Positions 26,649 to 35,125 of a DNA stretch of 36,253 nucleotides are shown here, one piece after another. The DNA is taken from NCBI GenBank assembly GCA_903837125.1, contig CAILTG010000087.1:1-36253 (forward strand), written 5' to 3'. A program made the translations under genes and the position numbers. The notes below the pieces were generated by a model. That model was not told where the DNA came from and made no database searches. It saw only the letters and a program-made list of their open reading frames with translations. The first letter of the stretch is position 1, and the number at the start of each line of letters is the position of its first letter. This stretch comes from Candidatus Magasanikiibacteriota bacterium. GTDB lineage: Bacteria; Patescibacteriota; Patescibacteriia; Magasanikbacterales; UBA922.

Positions 26649-26915
26649 ATGATAACTATTCCTCTCTACATCATCCTCTTTATCTACTTCGGCTTCTTGG
26701 CAGTCTTTGCCCTATTCTCCATATTCAATTTTTATCACATTATAACTACTGGTGCATTCACCATTAGTAGTTTTGTTTTTAGCTTTTTTACTTTTGCCCT
26801 TACCATGCTCACCCTTTATTTTACCTGGCAACTTCTAATGGATATAGATTGGAAAACTCCGCTACTGACTATTGACACCAGTGGTTTTGGTTTTACTTCA
26901 CAACACTTTAATTAA
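26649..26915 (+). CDS. small membrane protein
   Basis: hydrophobic 89 aa from MITIPLYIILF. Confidence 0.6.
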   Translation: MITIPLYIILFIYFGFLAVFALFSIFNFYHIITTGAFTISSFVFSFFTFALTMLTLYFTWQLLMDIDWKTPLLTIDTSGFGFTSQHFN

Positions 26916-26921
26916 AACAAT

Positions 26922-27464
26922 ATGATTCTCCGCAATCTCATTCATCAAAAACCCTACGAAAAAATTGAATACTTCTTACACCGGCACCCAATAACTTTTT
27001 TACCAAAGTTAGTTTTATTTCTTTTAATTATGGCTATGCCAGTGGGAGTTTATTTTTTAATAAACAATTTATATCCTGGCATCTTTTTAGAACCAATAAT
27101 TTTGTCTCTTTCAGTACTGGGTGCCAGCATATTTTATTTAGGAATTTATTTGTTTATTTACGCCCAATTTGTGGAATTTTATTTGGATTCCTGGGTAGTC
27201 ACCAATGACCGCATCATAGACATCAATCAATTAGGCCTCTTTGCCAAAAGCGTTTCGGAAATGGATTTATACCGAATTCAAGATGTAACCGTGGATGTAA
27301 AAGGTTTTTTCCGCACTATTTTAAATTATGGCAATGTAATTATTAAAACCGCTTCTGGTAACTCCCATTTAATTTTTTTTAATGTTCCTAACCCCAATGA
27401 AATTGGCCAAGCCCTAATTCAACTTGCAGAACATGATCGCAAATTTCATCATGACGGAGGATAA
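26922..27464 (+). CDS. PH-domain (bPH/YdbS-like) membrane protein
   Basis: two TMs then WVVTNDRIIDINQLGLFAKSVSEMDLYRIQDVTVD. Confidence 0.75.
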   Translation: MILRNLIHQKPYEKIEYFLHRHPITFLPKLVLFLLIMAMPVGVYFLINNLYPGIFLEPIILSLSVLGASIFYLGIYLFIYAQFVEFYLDSWVVTNDRIIDINQLGLFAKSVSEMDLYRIQDVTVDVKGFFRTILNYGNVIIKTASGNSHLIFFNVPNPNEIGQALIQLAEHDRKFHHDGG

Positions 27465-27515
27465 AATTGTTCCTCCCCTTTTAGGGGAGGTTAGGAGAGG
27501 TATTTAATTCCAATC

Positions 27516-27806
27516 ATGCAATCATTTTTCAATCTTCCACTCTCTACCCAACTCCTGTTGGTTTATTTTTTGTTAATTAACATCATTACTTTTATATATT
27601 TCGGTTTTGATAAGCTAGAAGCAGAAATGCACTATCGCCGCATACGAGAAATTACTTTGTGGATTTTATGTTTGATCGGCGGCTCGCTTGGTGGACTTAT
27701 TGGCATGCATTTTTTTCGCCACAAAACTAAAAAAATATCTTTTCAAGCGGTGCTAGCGGTAATATTGGCAGCACAAATTTGGATAATATATTACTTAATA
27801 AAATAA
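27516..27806 (+). CDS. DUF1294-like membrane protein
   Basis: YFGFDKLEAEMHYRRIREITLWILCLIGGSLGGLIGMHFFRHKTKK. Confidence 0.8.
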   Translation: MQSFFNLPLSTQLLLVYFLLINIITFIYFGFDKLEAEMHYRRIREITLWILCLIGGSLGGLIGMHFFRHKTKKISFQAVLAVILAAQIWIIYYLIK

Positions 27807-27833
27807 AATCCGCCATTTCGGCGGATTTATTAT
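27806..27833. terminator. bidirectional terminator
   Basis: AAATCCGCCATTTCGGCGGATTT. Confidence 0.7.
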
Positions 27834-27848
27834 TTAAAATTATTTTAA

Positions 27849-28784
27849 TCATTTTATCTCTTGTAATAACCATTTAATACTACTCCCATAAACCCTTATA
27901 CAATACCAATGCCACTTATTTCTTCGACCTTCATCAGCCTGACTCAAAGCATTAAAATACAAACGTCTATTTTGATATAAAAATAAAATCGGTGGATAAA
28001 CAAACTGCCATAGCATCCAATTAAACAGTAAACGCCCAATTCTACCATTACCATCCTCAAACGGATGAATACTTTCAAAACGTTGATGAAAATCCGCGGC
28101 CAGAGATAAGGGATGGCACCCACTTTTTTTGTTCTCATGCCACCAATCTAATAAATTTTTCATTTCTCGTCTTACTTGTCCAGCCGGAGTAGTTGTTTTA
28201 TTATTTACTATAATATTAACCTTTTTATAACCGGTATTTATTCCCAGTCCATCAACCAACAATTTATGTAAGTTAATTATGGTGTGCTGATTTAAAATAA
28301 ATTTATTATTTCTTACCAAATTAAAAGCCAAAATAGAATTTTTTACCTCCTTTACTTCTCTTTTTTCCACTGATTTGTTTATTAATTGTTTTTTAACAAT
28401 AGCATTAACCTCTGCTTGGTTCAGTTTACTACCCTCAATCGCGTTGGATTCAAAAATAAACTGCACAGCGTAGCGAGTCCATAATTGGTCTTTTTTAAAA
28501 TCTGATAATCCCAAAAATTTATATTTCCAATCCAGGCGCAAACTTTCTAGTTTCATTATTTGCTCGGCATTAAAAATTTTCTCCAACCTAAAAATTTTGT
28601 TTACATTTTTTTTAATTACTTCTTTTTCTTTTTCAGCCAAAAGCAAATTTTGATCCGCTAAATTATTAGGGTCCTTTTTACCTAGGTAAACCTGTATTTT
28701 CTTATATTTTCCATTTATCAAAATCCTTTCAACAAGGTAAAAATATGGCTTATTCTTGATAATTTTCTTGTATATTTTGGGCAT
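27849..28784 (-). CDS. Fic-domain protein (probable AMPylase)
   Basis: [12 protein letters not shown]; inhibitory-type SNAIEG. Confidence 0.93.
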   Translation of the reverse strand: MPKIYKKIIKNKPYFYLVERILINGKYKKIQVYLGKKDPNNLADQNLLLAEKEKEVIKKNVNKIFRLEKIFNAEQIMKLESLRLDWKYKFLGLSDFKKDQLWTRYAVQFIFESNAIEGSKLNQAEVNAIVKKQLINKSVEKREVKEVKNSILAFNLVRNNKFILNQHTIINLHKLLVDGLGINTGYKKVNIIVNNKTTTPAGQVRREMKNLLDWWHENKKSGCHPLSLAADFHQRFESIHPFEDGNGRIGRLLFNWMLWQFVYPPILFLYQNRRLYFNALSQADEGRRNKWHWYCIRVYGSSIKWLLQEIK

Positions 28785-28852
28785 AAAAGTTAGGGTCACA
28801 ATTTATGTACTTATTATATCAATATAAACATAGTCTGTCAACAGAAAACAAA

Positions 28853-28884
28853 AAACTTTCGCACATAACGAAAGTTTTTTGTTT
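28853..28884. terminator. terminator-like hairpin
   Basis: AAAAAACTTTCGCACATAACGAAAGTTTTTTG. Confidence 0.6.
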
Positions 28885-28994
28885 ACCTCTTAAATCTATA
28901 AACTAAATTTAAAAGTCTCCTGGTGCGTATCGTGCACCAGCCGCCGCGTCTGACGCGGAAAAAAGAACACCAACAGAAACACCTACTGCCATTC

Positions 28995-29408
28995 CTACTC
29001 CTTTTCCAGGAAGTAGAGAAACAGGGCGAGATAGAACAGATCCTTCGAAACCGCACACTCCTTGAAGTAAAGGTCCTCCCCTTTCAGTTCGACCACATTC
29101 CTTCCAGTTCTGAACATGCGTGAGAGGTACGGCACAAGTTCGGCAGGTTCGATTCCATTCTTGCGCAGGACCTTGGTCAAACCCGTTGGAAGCTGGCCAA
29201 TATCGCAAGAGATGCATGCCCTGTGGCCAGTATTTGCCCAGTATAAAACATCATCCTCGCAATTGAATATTGTCCAAACTGCCGAGTCCGCCGCGTCGTA
29301 AGCCTCCATTTTTCCCTCACTGTTTTCTCCGCACATGCGGAAGGCATAGTTGCCCACTTTGTCAAAGGACATGTCAAACCATCCTGGTTCAACTTGCCAT
29401 ATTATCAT
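28995..29408 (-). CDS. orphan hypothetical protein, GC-richer composition
   Basis: 137 aa ORF, Cys/acidic-rich, divergent from TrmB-like gene. Confidence 0.55.
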   Translation of the reverse strand: MIIWQVEPGWFDMSFDKVGNYAFRMCGENSEGKMEAYDAADSAVWTIFNCEDDVLYWANTGHRACISCDIGQLPTGLTKVLRKNGIEPAELVPYLSRMFRTGRNVVELKGEDLYFKECAVSKDLFYLALFLYFLEKE

Positions 29409-29477
29409 AAATATTAGAACAGGTCAAGATTTTTGGCTTAATTTAGTACAAAAATTGAATATATTAAAAAATGCTAC

Positions 29478-29506
29478 TTGACAATTTTAGCTAAATATAG
29501 TATAAT
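29478..29506 (+). promoter_or_regulatory. consensus promoter of TrmB-like gene
   Basis: TTGACA-17-TATAAT. Confidence 0.85.
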
Positions 29507-29513
29507 TATCTTG

Positions 29514-29528
29514 TTCTAAAATTTAGAA
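29514..29528. promoter_or_regulatory. palindromic candidate operator
   Basis: TTCTAAA-A-TTTAGAA near the expected transcription start. Confidence 0.5.
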
Positions 29529-29532
29529 TAAT

Positions 29533-30273
29533 ATGCTAGCAGAGGACTTAATAAAAATTGGCTTTTCCAAAAATCTGGCAACAGTTTATTTAACGCTACT
29601 TAAACTTGGCAAAGCCCGAGCTGGAGAAATAATTAAACAATCAGGACTCCAACGAAGTGTGGTTTATTCTGCTTTGGAAGAATTTATTGAGCGAGAATTG
29701 GTAAGTAAAGTGGAAGAAAAAAACGTAGCCACCTTTAGTTTAAATAATCCGGAAAATTTAATTAAAGAGAATAAAGAAAAAGAAGAAAAAATAAAAGCTG
29801 CAATTCTTGAAATAAAAAAATGGCATACACCAACACCCCGTGAAGTAACTGTTTCCGAAGGGTTAGATGCCATTATGCGCGCCACTGACCGAAGTTTATT
29901 GGCTCCAAAAGGTGAAACTATGTATGTGCTTGGCGCACCGGCCGCCAATGTCCAGCCAGAATTAGATAAACATTGGCACGACTACTATCATAAAATCAGA
30001 ATAAAAAAAGGCATAAATTTTAAAGTTTTATTTGATAGACAGGTTGAACAAACAGTAGTGGATTATCGCAACAGTATGCCAGGAAGCGAAGCCAAATTTA
30101 TGCCTGAAGGATTGGAAATGCCAATCTGGTTTAATATTTGTATGGATGTGGTATCAATCATGGTTCCTGGTGAAGATCCACCTTTAGTTTTTACCATAAA
30201 AAGCCAACCCACTGCCGAGGCGATTAAAAAATATTTTGATTATTTCTGGTCGCGAGGAACAAAGAGAAAATAA
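29533..30273 (+). CDS. TrmB-family transcriptional regulator
   Basis: N-term wHTH (LKLGKARAGEIIKQSGLQRSVVYSALEEFIERELV) plus TrmB-like C-term. Confidence 0.8.
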   Translation: MLAEDLIKIGFSKNLATVYLTLLKLGKARAGEIIKQSGLQRSVVYSALEEFIERELVSKVEEKNVATFSLNNPENLIKENKEKEEKIKAAILEIKKWHTPTPREVTVSEGLDAIMRATDRSLLAPKGETMYVLGAPAANVQPELDKHWHDYYHKIRIKKGINFKVLFDRQVEQTVVDYRNSMPGSEAKFMPEGLEMPIWFNICMDVVSIMVPGEDPPLVFTIKSQPTAEAIKKYFDYFWSRGTKRK

Positions 30274-30297
30274 AAATGTCTTAAAATTTATTTTAAT

Positions 30298-31194
30298 ATG
30301 TCTAATACTAGAAAAAAACAAGCTGTAAGAGTAACCGTGGTGGGAATGATTATAAATATCTTCCTTACAATTTTTAAATTTACCCTGGGAATTTTAGGAA
30401 AAAGTACTGCTATGGTAGCAGACTCTATTCATTCATTTTCCGATTTTGCCACTGACATTGTGGCTCTGCTAAGTTTTAGAATTTCCCACAAACCAGAAGA
30501 TGAAAACCATCACTACGGACACGGAAAATTTGAAACCTTAGCAGGTTTAACAATTAGTATAGTTCTTTTAATTGTTGGCCTGGGAATATTTTATTTCAGT
30601 TCGTTAAAAGTTTATAAAATTTGGCAAGGAGAGTTAGCTGTCAAACCCGAAGTAATTGCAGTTATTGCGGCTTTGGTGGCCTTTATTACCAAAGAATGGC
30701 TTTACCGCTACACAATTAAAGCTGGCAAGAAAATTAATAGCCAGGCAGTTATTGCTAATGCTTGGGAACATCGATCAGATGCTTTTTCTTCAATTGGTGC
30801 TTTTATTGGTATTGGTGGAGCAGTACTTTTGGGTGGCAAATGGGTTATTTTAGATCCCTTAGCCGGTGTGATTGTTAGTATTTTTATTATTAAAATGGGT
30901 TTTTCTCTAACTTATGAAAATGTAATTGAATTGTCTGAATCGGCCATGACGGAGGATCAAATAAAAACTATAGAGGAAATCGCCGGCAATGTGCGCGGGG
31001 TTCACAAACCACATAATATAAAAACCAGAAAGATTGGCCATTATTATGCTATTGATTTACATATTGGAGTAGCCTCGTCCTTCAATGTTACTCGCGCTCA
31101 TAACATTGGCAGCGAAGTAAAAAAACAACTAAGAAAAAAATTTGGCAGAAATACTTTTACTTCAATCCACATTGATCCATTTTTGGATAAATAA
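30298..31194 (+). CDS. cation diffusion facilitator transporter
   Basis: STAMVADSIHSFSDFATDIVAL, HHYGHGKFET, HRSDAFSSIGAFIGIGG. Confidence 0.94.
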   Translation: MSNTRKKQAVRVTVVGMIINIFLTIFKFTLGILGKSTAMVADSIHSFSDFATDIVALLSFRISHKPEDENHHYGHGKFETLAGLTISIVLLIVGLGIFYFSSLKVYKIWQGELAVKPEVIAVIAALVAFITKEWLYRYTIKAGKKINSQAVIANAWEHRSDAFSSIGAFIGIGGAVLLGGKWVILDPLAGVIVSIFIIKMGFSLTYENVIELSESAMTEDQIKTIEEIAGNVRGVHKPHNIKTRKIGHYYAIDLHIGVASSFNVTRAHNIGSEVKKQLRKKFGRNTFTSIHIDPFLDK

Positions 31195-31224
31195 ATATAC
31201 CTCTCTTCAATTTTATCATCAATA

Positions 31225-31256
31225 AAAAAACCCGCCATCAAGCGGGTTTTATTTAT
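31225..31256. terminator. bidirectional terminator
   Basis: AAAAACCCGCCATCAAGCGGGTTTT. Confidence 0.7.
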
Positions 31257-31292
31257 AGTTTTTTAATCTTTCGATCTTTTAAACTTCAATCG

Positions 31293-31859
31293 TTACTCCG
31301 TCACTCTTCCACCATACTCCCCTGTTTCAGTATTCACCAAAAGATCTTCACCTTCTTTAATAAAAATTGGTACAGCTACACTCAAACCATTATCCATTAT
31401 AGCTTCTTTAGTAACATTACCAGAAGCAGAATCACCACGCACTGCTGGCGGAGCATCTTTAACAGTATATTTAATTTTTTTAGGCAATTGCATCGCCACT
31501 ACCATTCCTTCGTGAGTAGCCATCATCACTTCCAATCCCTCTTTCAAATATTTTACATCATCACCCAACAAATCCGCGCTCACATCAATAGTTTCAAAAG
31601 ACTCCTGATTCATAAATGAATAATTGTTGGCATTTTTATACAAATACTGCATGGTTACATAATCCACACGCACCACGTCCACTGTTTCACCACTTTTATA
31701 AGTAATTTCAGTGCCCTTGGCAGAAGAAATACTTTTTAATTTTGTTTTAACAAAAGCCGACCCTTTGCCAGGATTTACAAATTGCGCAAAAGTAACCACA
31801 TACAAATCATTATTGTGACGAATAATTGCGCCTTTGTGAATATCAGTAGTATCTCCCAT
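31293..31859 (-). CDS. efp: elongation factor P
   Basis: FVNPGKGSAFVKTKLK with Lys at the modified position; three-domain length. Confidence 0.95.
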   Translation of the reverse strand: MGDTTDIHKGAIIRHNNDLYVVTFAQFVNPGKGSAFVKTKLKSISSAKGTEITYKSGETVDVVRVDYVTMQYLYKNANNYSFMNQESFETIDVSADLLGDDVKYLKEGLEVMMATHEGMVVAMQLPKKIKYTVKDAPPAVRGDSASGNVTKEAIMDNGLSVAVPIFIKEGEDLLVNTETGEYGGRVTE

Positions 31860-31865
31860 AAAAAT

Positions 31866-32891
31866 TTAATTAAAAAGTTTTGACATTGGCAATGTTATCA
31901 CATTATCAATGTTTTGTAAACCCCCAAATAACATCACCAACCGATCTACTCCCAAAGCAATTCCGGCTGATTCTGGCATATTTTTTAAGGCCTCAATAAA
32001 TTCTAAATCAACATCATAAACATCTTTTCCCAATTTTTCTTTTAACGTCTTCTCTTCTTGCAAACGTTTCAATTGTTCTCCGCTATCAGTTAATTCTGAA
32101 AAAGCATTAGCTAATTCCAAACCATTAATATAAATTTCAAAACGCTCTGCATAACGCGGATCAGCTTTAGCTAATTTTGACAAAGCCGCCATTTGTGCCG
32201 GATAATTGTAAACAATGGTTGGCTTAATTAATTTTGGCTCAATTTCATTCAAAAATATCCGATAAAACAAATCCTCATATTCTTCACTCTCGCCAGGATC
32301 ATAATCAAAATTTTTACATAACTCAAACATTTTTCCTTTAGTTAAATATTCATCCAGGTCCACTGACACATATTTCTTCCAAAGATCCTTCATTGTTATT
32401 TTATTAAATTTAATAATTTTGTCATTTGGATTTGATTGGAAATTGGAAATTGGAAATTGGAAATTATTCTTCAACTTATCCAAAATATAATTAATTAAAC
32501 TTTCAGTATCCTCCATTATTTTAAAATAATCCACCTGCGTCCGATACCATTCACACATGGTAAACTCCGGATTATGCGTCCCGCCAAAACTTTCATAATC
32601 GCGAAAACATTTGCCCAAATAAAATATCTTATCAAAGCCTGCTGCCAACATTTTTTTCATGGTATATTCTGGCGACGTATGCAAATAACCAAAAAATTCT
32701 TCACCTTCTTCATTGTGAATTTTTACACCCATTGGTGATAAATACGGCTCCTGACCAGGTAATTCCACAATCGTTGGTGATTCAATTTCAGTAAAACCTT
32801 GCGTCCAAAACCACTCGCGCATTAATTTTAAAATCGCAAATTTTAATTCTAAGTTTTTTTTATTGTTCAATAAGTGTGCCAATTGATCCAT
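31866..32891 (-). CDS. epmA: EpmA/PoxA-like EF-P--lysine ligase (LysRS-like catalytic domain only)
   Basis: HTSPEYTMKKMLAAG, HNPEFTMCEWYR, RFEIYINGLELANAFSELTD, GIALGVDRLVML; no anticodon-binding domain; 6 bp from efp. Confidence 0.88.
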   Translation of the reverse strand: MDQLAHLLNNKKNLELKFAILKLMREWFWTQGFTEIESPTIVELPGQEPYLSPMGVKIHNEEGEEFFGYLHTSPEYTMKKMLAAGFDKIFYLGKCFRDYESFGGTHNPEFTMCEWYRTQVDYFKIMEDTESLINYILDKLKNNFQFPISNFQSNPNDKIIKFNKITMKDLWKKYVSVDLDEYLTKGKMFELCKNFDYDPGESEEYEDLFYRIFLNEIEPKLIKPTIVYNYPAQMAALSKLAKADPRYAERFEIYINGLELANAFSELTDSGEQLKRLQEEKTLKEKLGKDVYDVDLEFIEALKNMPESAGIALGVDRLVMLFGGLQNIDNVITLPMSKLFN

Positions 32892-32981
32892 AACAACCAA
32901 ATTTTCCCACAATCAAGCCACAATGTCAACCATAAACTTGACTAAATAGATTTATCTTGGTATAATTTTCACGTTTTAACT

Positions 32982-33054
32982 GGGCCCTTAGCTTAGCTGG
33001 TAGAGCGCCTCCCTTGCACGGAGGAGGTCAGGAGTTCGAATCCCCTAGGGTCCA
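32982..33054 (+). tRNA. tRNA-Ala (UGC)
   Basis: GGGCCCT/AGGGTCC acceptor, TGC anticodon. Confidence 0.93.
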
Positions 33055-33059
33055 CTAGT

Positions 33060-33131
<72 letters not shown>

Positions 33132-33136
33132 CAAAT

Positions 33137-33209
33137 CGGGGTGTAGCTCAGTTGGTAGAGCGCGTGGTTTGGGACCATGAGGTCGCACGTTCGAGCCGTG
33201 TCACCCCGA
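33137..33209 (+). tRNA. tRNA-Pro (UGG)
   Basis: CGGGGTG/CACCCCG acceptor, loop TTTGGGA. Confidence 0.94.
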
Positions 33210-33231
33210 CAAATACAGTATCTCATTATAT

Positions 33232-33303
33232 GCGGGCATCATATAATGGTTATTATCCCAGTTTTCCAAACTGGTGACAGGAGTTCGATTCTCCTTGCCC
33301 GCT
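33232..33303 (+). tRNA. tRNA-Gly (UCC)
   Basis: GCGGGCA/TGCCCGC acceptor, loop TTTCCAA. Confidence 0.93.
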
Positions 33304-33304
33304 C

Positions 33305-33338
33305 TTAAAATAATAGCTTAACCAAGCTGTTATTTTTT
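33305..33338 (+). terminator. terminator of the tRNA cluster
   Basis: AATAATAGCTTAACCAAGCTGTTATTTTTT. Confidence 0.75.
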
Positions 33339-33380
33339 ATATCCGAAGTGCTCCGAATGTATGGTACCAATACAAAAATA

Positions 33381-33409
33381 TTGAATTACGATAATGAAAA
33401 TGATATAAT
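33381..33409 (+). promoter_or_regulatory. promoter of Bro-N/DinD-like gene
   Basis: TTGAAT-17-TATAAT. Confidence 0.65.
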
Positions 33410-33448
33410 TGAAAAATGAAGCTGATTGAAAATAAGTAAATTAATTTT

Positions 33449-34303
33449 ATGGAAAATCAATCAAAAAATAAGGCAATTGCTATTTTTGAGGGTACTCAAA
33501 TACGTCGCCATTGGAATGAAAAGAAAGAACTTTGGTATTTTTCTGTCTCTGATGTTATAGCTGTTTTGACCAAAAGTGTTGATCCTGTTGCTTATTGGAG
33601 AAAATTGAAAGAAAGATTGTTAAAAGAAGGCGGAAATGAAACCGTGACAAAATGTCACGCTTTGAAAATGATAGCACCTGATGGTAAAATGCGTCTTACT
33701 GATGTCGCTGATACTGAAGTAATGCTTCGTCTCGTCCAATCAATTCCTTCACCAAACGCCGAACCATTTAAGCTTTGGCTTGCTCGTGTTGGTTATGAGC
33801 GTTTGGAAGAAACCGCCGATCCGGAATTAGCTATCAATCGCGCGCTTAAAACTTATTTACAAAAAGGCTATAGCCCAGAATGGGTTAATCAACGTTTAAA
33901 AAGTATTGAAATTCGTAAGGCTCTTACGGATGAATGGGAAAAACGTGGCGCCAAAGAGGGTTTGGAGTTTGCTATCTTGACGAATGAAATTACCAAAGCA
34001 TGGACTGGTATGACAACTAAAGAATATAAAAATTTGAAGGGTTTGAAGAAAGAAAATTTACGCGATAACATGAGCAACTTGGAATTGGTACTAAACATGT
34101 TGGCGGAAACAGCCACAACTGAAATTTCAAATAAGCGAGAGCCGAAAGATTTGAATGAGAATAAATCAGTGGCGCATGAGGGCGGAAGCGTCGCTGGGAA
34201 TGCCAGACGCGAAATAGAATTTAAGACTGGTAGAAAAGTAATTACCAGTCAGAATGCTAAAATGTTATATACCAGGAAAAATTTAAAGAAATATGTCAAA
34301 TAA
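33449..34303 (+). CDS. Bro-N/DinD-like protein
   Basis: FEGTQIRRHWNEKKELWYFSVSDVIAVLT, SIPSPNAEPFKLWLARVGYERLEE. Confidence 0.8.
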   Translation: MENQSKNKAIAIFEGTQIRRHWNEKKELWYFSVSDVIAVLTKSVDPVAYWRKLKERLLKEGGNETVTKCHALKMIAPDGKMRLTDVADTEVMLRLVQSIPSPNAEPFKLWLARVGYERLEETADPELAINRALKTYLQKGYSPEWVNQRLKSIEIRKALTDEWEKRGAKEGLEFAILTNEITKAWTGMTTKEYKNLKGLKKENLRDNMSNLELVLNMLAETATTEISNKREPKDLNENKSVAHEGGSVAGNARREIEFKTGRKVITSQNAKMLYTRKNLKKYVK

Positions 34304-34484
34304 AATTGCCAATAAAACCAAAAAAGGAATTTATTATAAATGCAGTCATTGTGAAGATGAAATATATTGGAATACAAATAAAAAATTTACTGAATGCAAA
34401 TGTAAGGCCATTTATGTTGATGGCTGTGAAGATTATGTTCGAGTTGGTGGCGACAAAAAAGATTACGAAGAAATTTTTAAGTAA
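34293..34484 (+). CDS. small zinc-ribbon-like protein overlapping the Bro-N gene
   Basis: 63 aa; CSHCEDEIYW...CKCKAIYVDGCEDYVR. Confidence 0.6.
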   Translation: MSNKIANKTKKGIYYKCSHCEDEIYWNTNKKFTECKCKAIYVDGCEDYVRVGGDKKDYEEIFK

Positions 34485-34537
34485 GTCAAATTTTTGCTTT
34501 TAAATCAGGTGCTTACATACACTTACTTTGTCTTTGT

Positions 34538-34577
34538 AAAACCGTTTTAACATCCTCTACTAAGAAACTCACTGTAA
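34538..34577 (+). repeat. 40-bp direct repeat, copy 1
   Basis: AAACCGTTTTAACATCCTCTACTAAGAAACTCACTGTAAA. Confidence 0.75.
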
Positions 34578-34587
34578 ATAAAACACT

Positions 34588-34618
34588 AAAACTCTGCTAA
34601 ATCTGGCAGAGTTTTTGG
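34588..34618 (+). terminator. terminator downstream of repeat copy 1
   Basis: AAACTCTGCTAAATCTGGCAGAGTTTTT. Confidence 0.7.
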
Positions 34619-34749
34619 TTCTGATATTCACTACCCCTTTGGAGAAAAAAGGGCGAGAGTAGAACCGATTCACTCATAGCCATAAAATTTATGAACATGA
34701 GTGAATGCCGGGCTGACGCGCCGGCTGACGTTTGTCCTCCATGGATGGA

Positions 34750-35010
34750 TCACTTTTTTTGCTCTTTCATTTTTTTGAGTGCGATTTTTCGTTGCAGAAG
34801 TTGTAGATGCCGTATTTCAAGAGATGGATACTTGCTCCAATTATCCATATCCGAGTTTTGTCTTCTTCCGAGTTCGCGGTGAAGATCGACCTCCTCGTTG
34901 TGAATTTTTCCCTCCTCACTTTCTTCGTACTCCTTCAGTGGCCGCTTGGTCAGACGAAACATGAGCCAAAATACGAGTACAATCAGCACAATAGTCAGAA
35001 AGACATCCAT
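34750..35010 (-). CDS. orphan small membrane-anchored protein
   Basis: MDVFLTIVLIVLVFWLMFRL TM then charged tail; GC-richer than surroundings. Confidence 0.5.
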   Translation of the reverse strand: MDVFLTIVLIVLVFWLMFRLTKRPLKEYEESEEGKIHNEEVDLHRELGRRQNSDMDNWSKYPSLEIRHLQLLQRKIALKKMKEQKK

Positions 35011-35093
35011 GGTTGATCCCCCCAATTGTGAAAGAGCGCCTATGACACAGTTCTTGACTTTACCTTATACTAATGTTAATCTAGTGTAAACAA

Positions 35094-35111
35094 TGTCGAC
35101 ATAATTCGACA
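35094..35111. promoter_or_regulatory. candidate operator upstream of TrmB-like gene 2
   Basis: TGTCGA-CATAAT-TCGACA. Confidence 0.4.
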
Positions 35112-35125
35112 ACTAATCTAAACTT

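Noticed and set aside
28909-29217. 102-aa alternate-frame ORF overlapping the 137-aa orphan
   Set aside because: Overlaps in a different frame and reads through the downstream GC hairpins; the 137-aa frame is more plausible.
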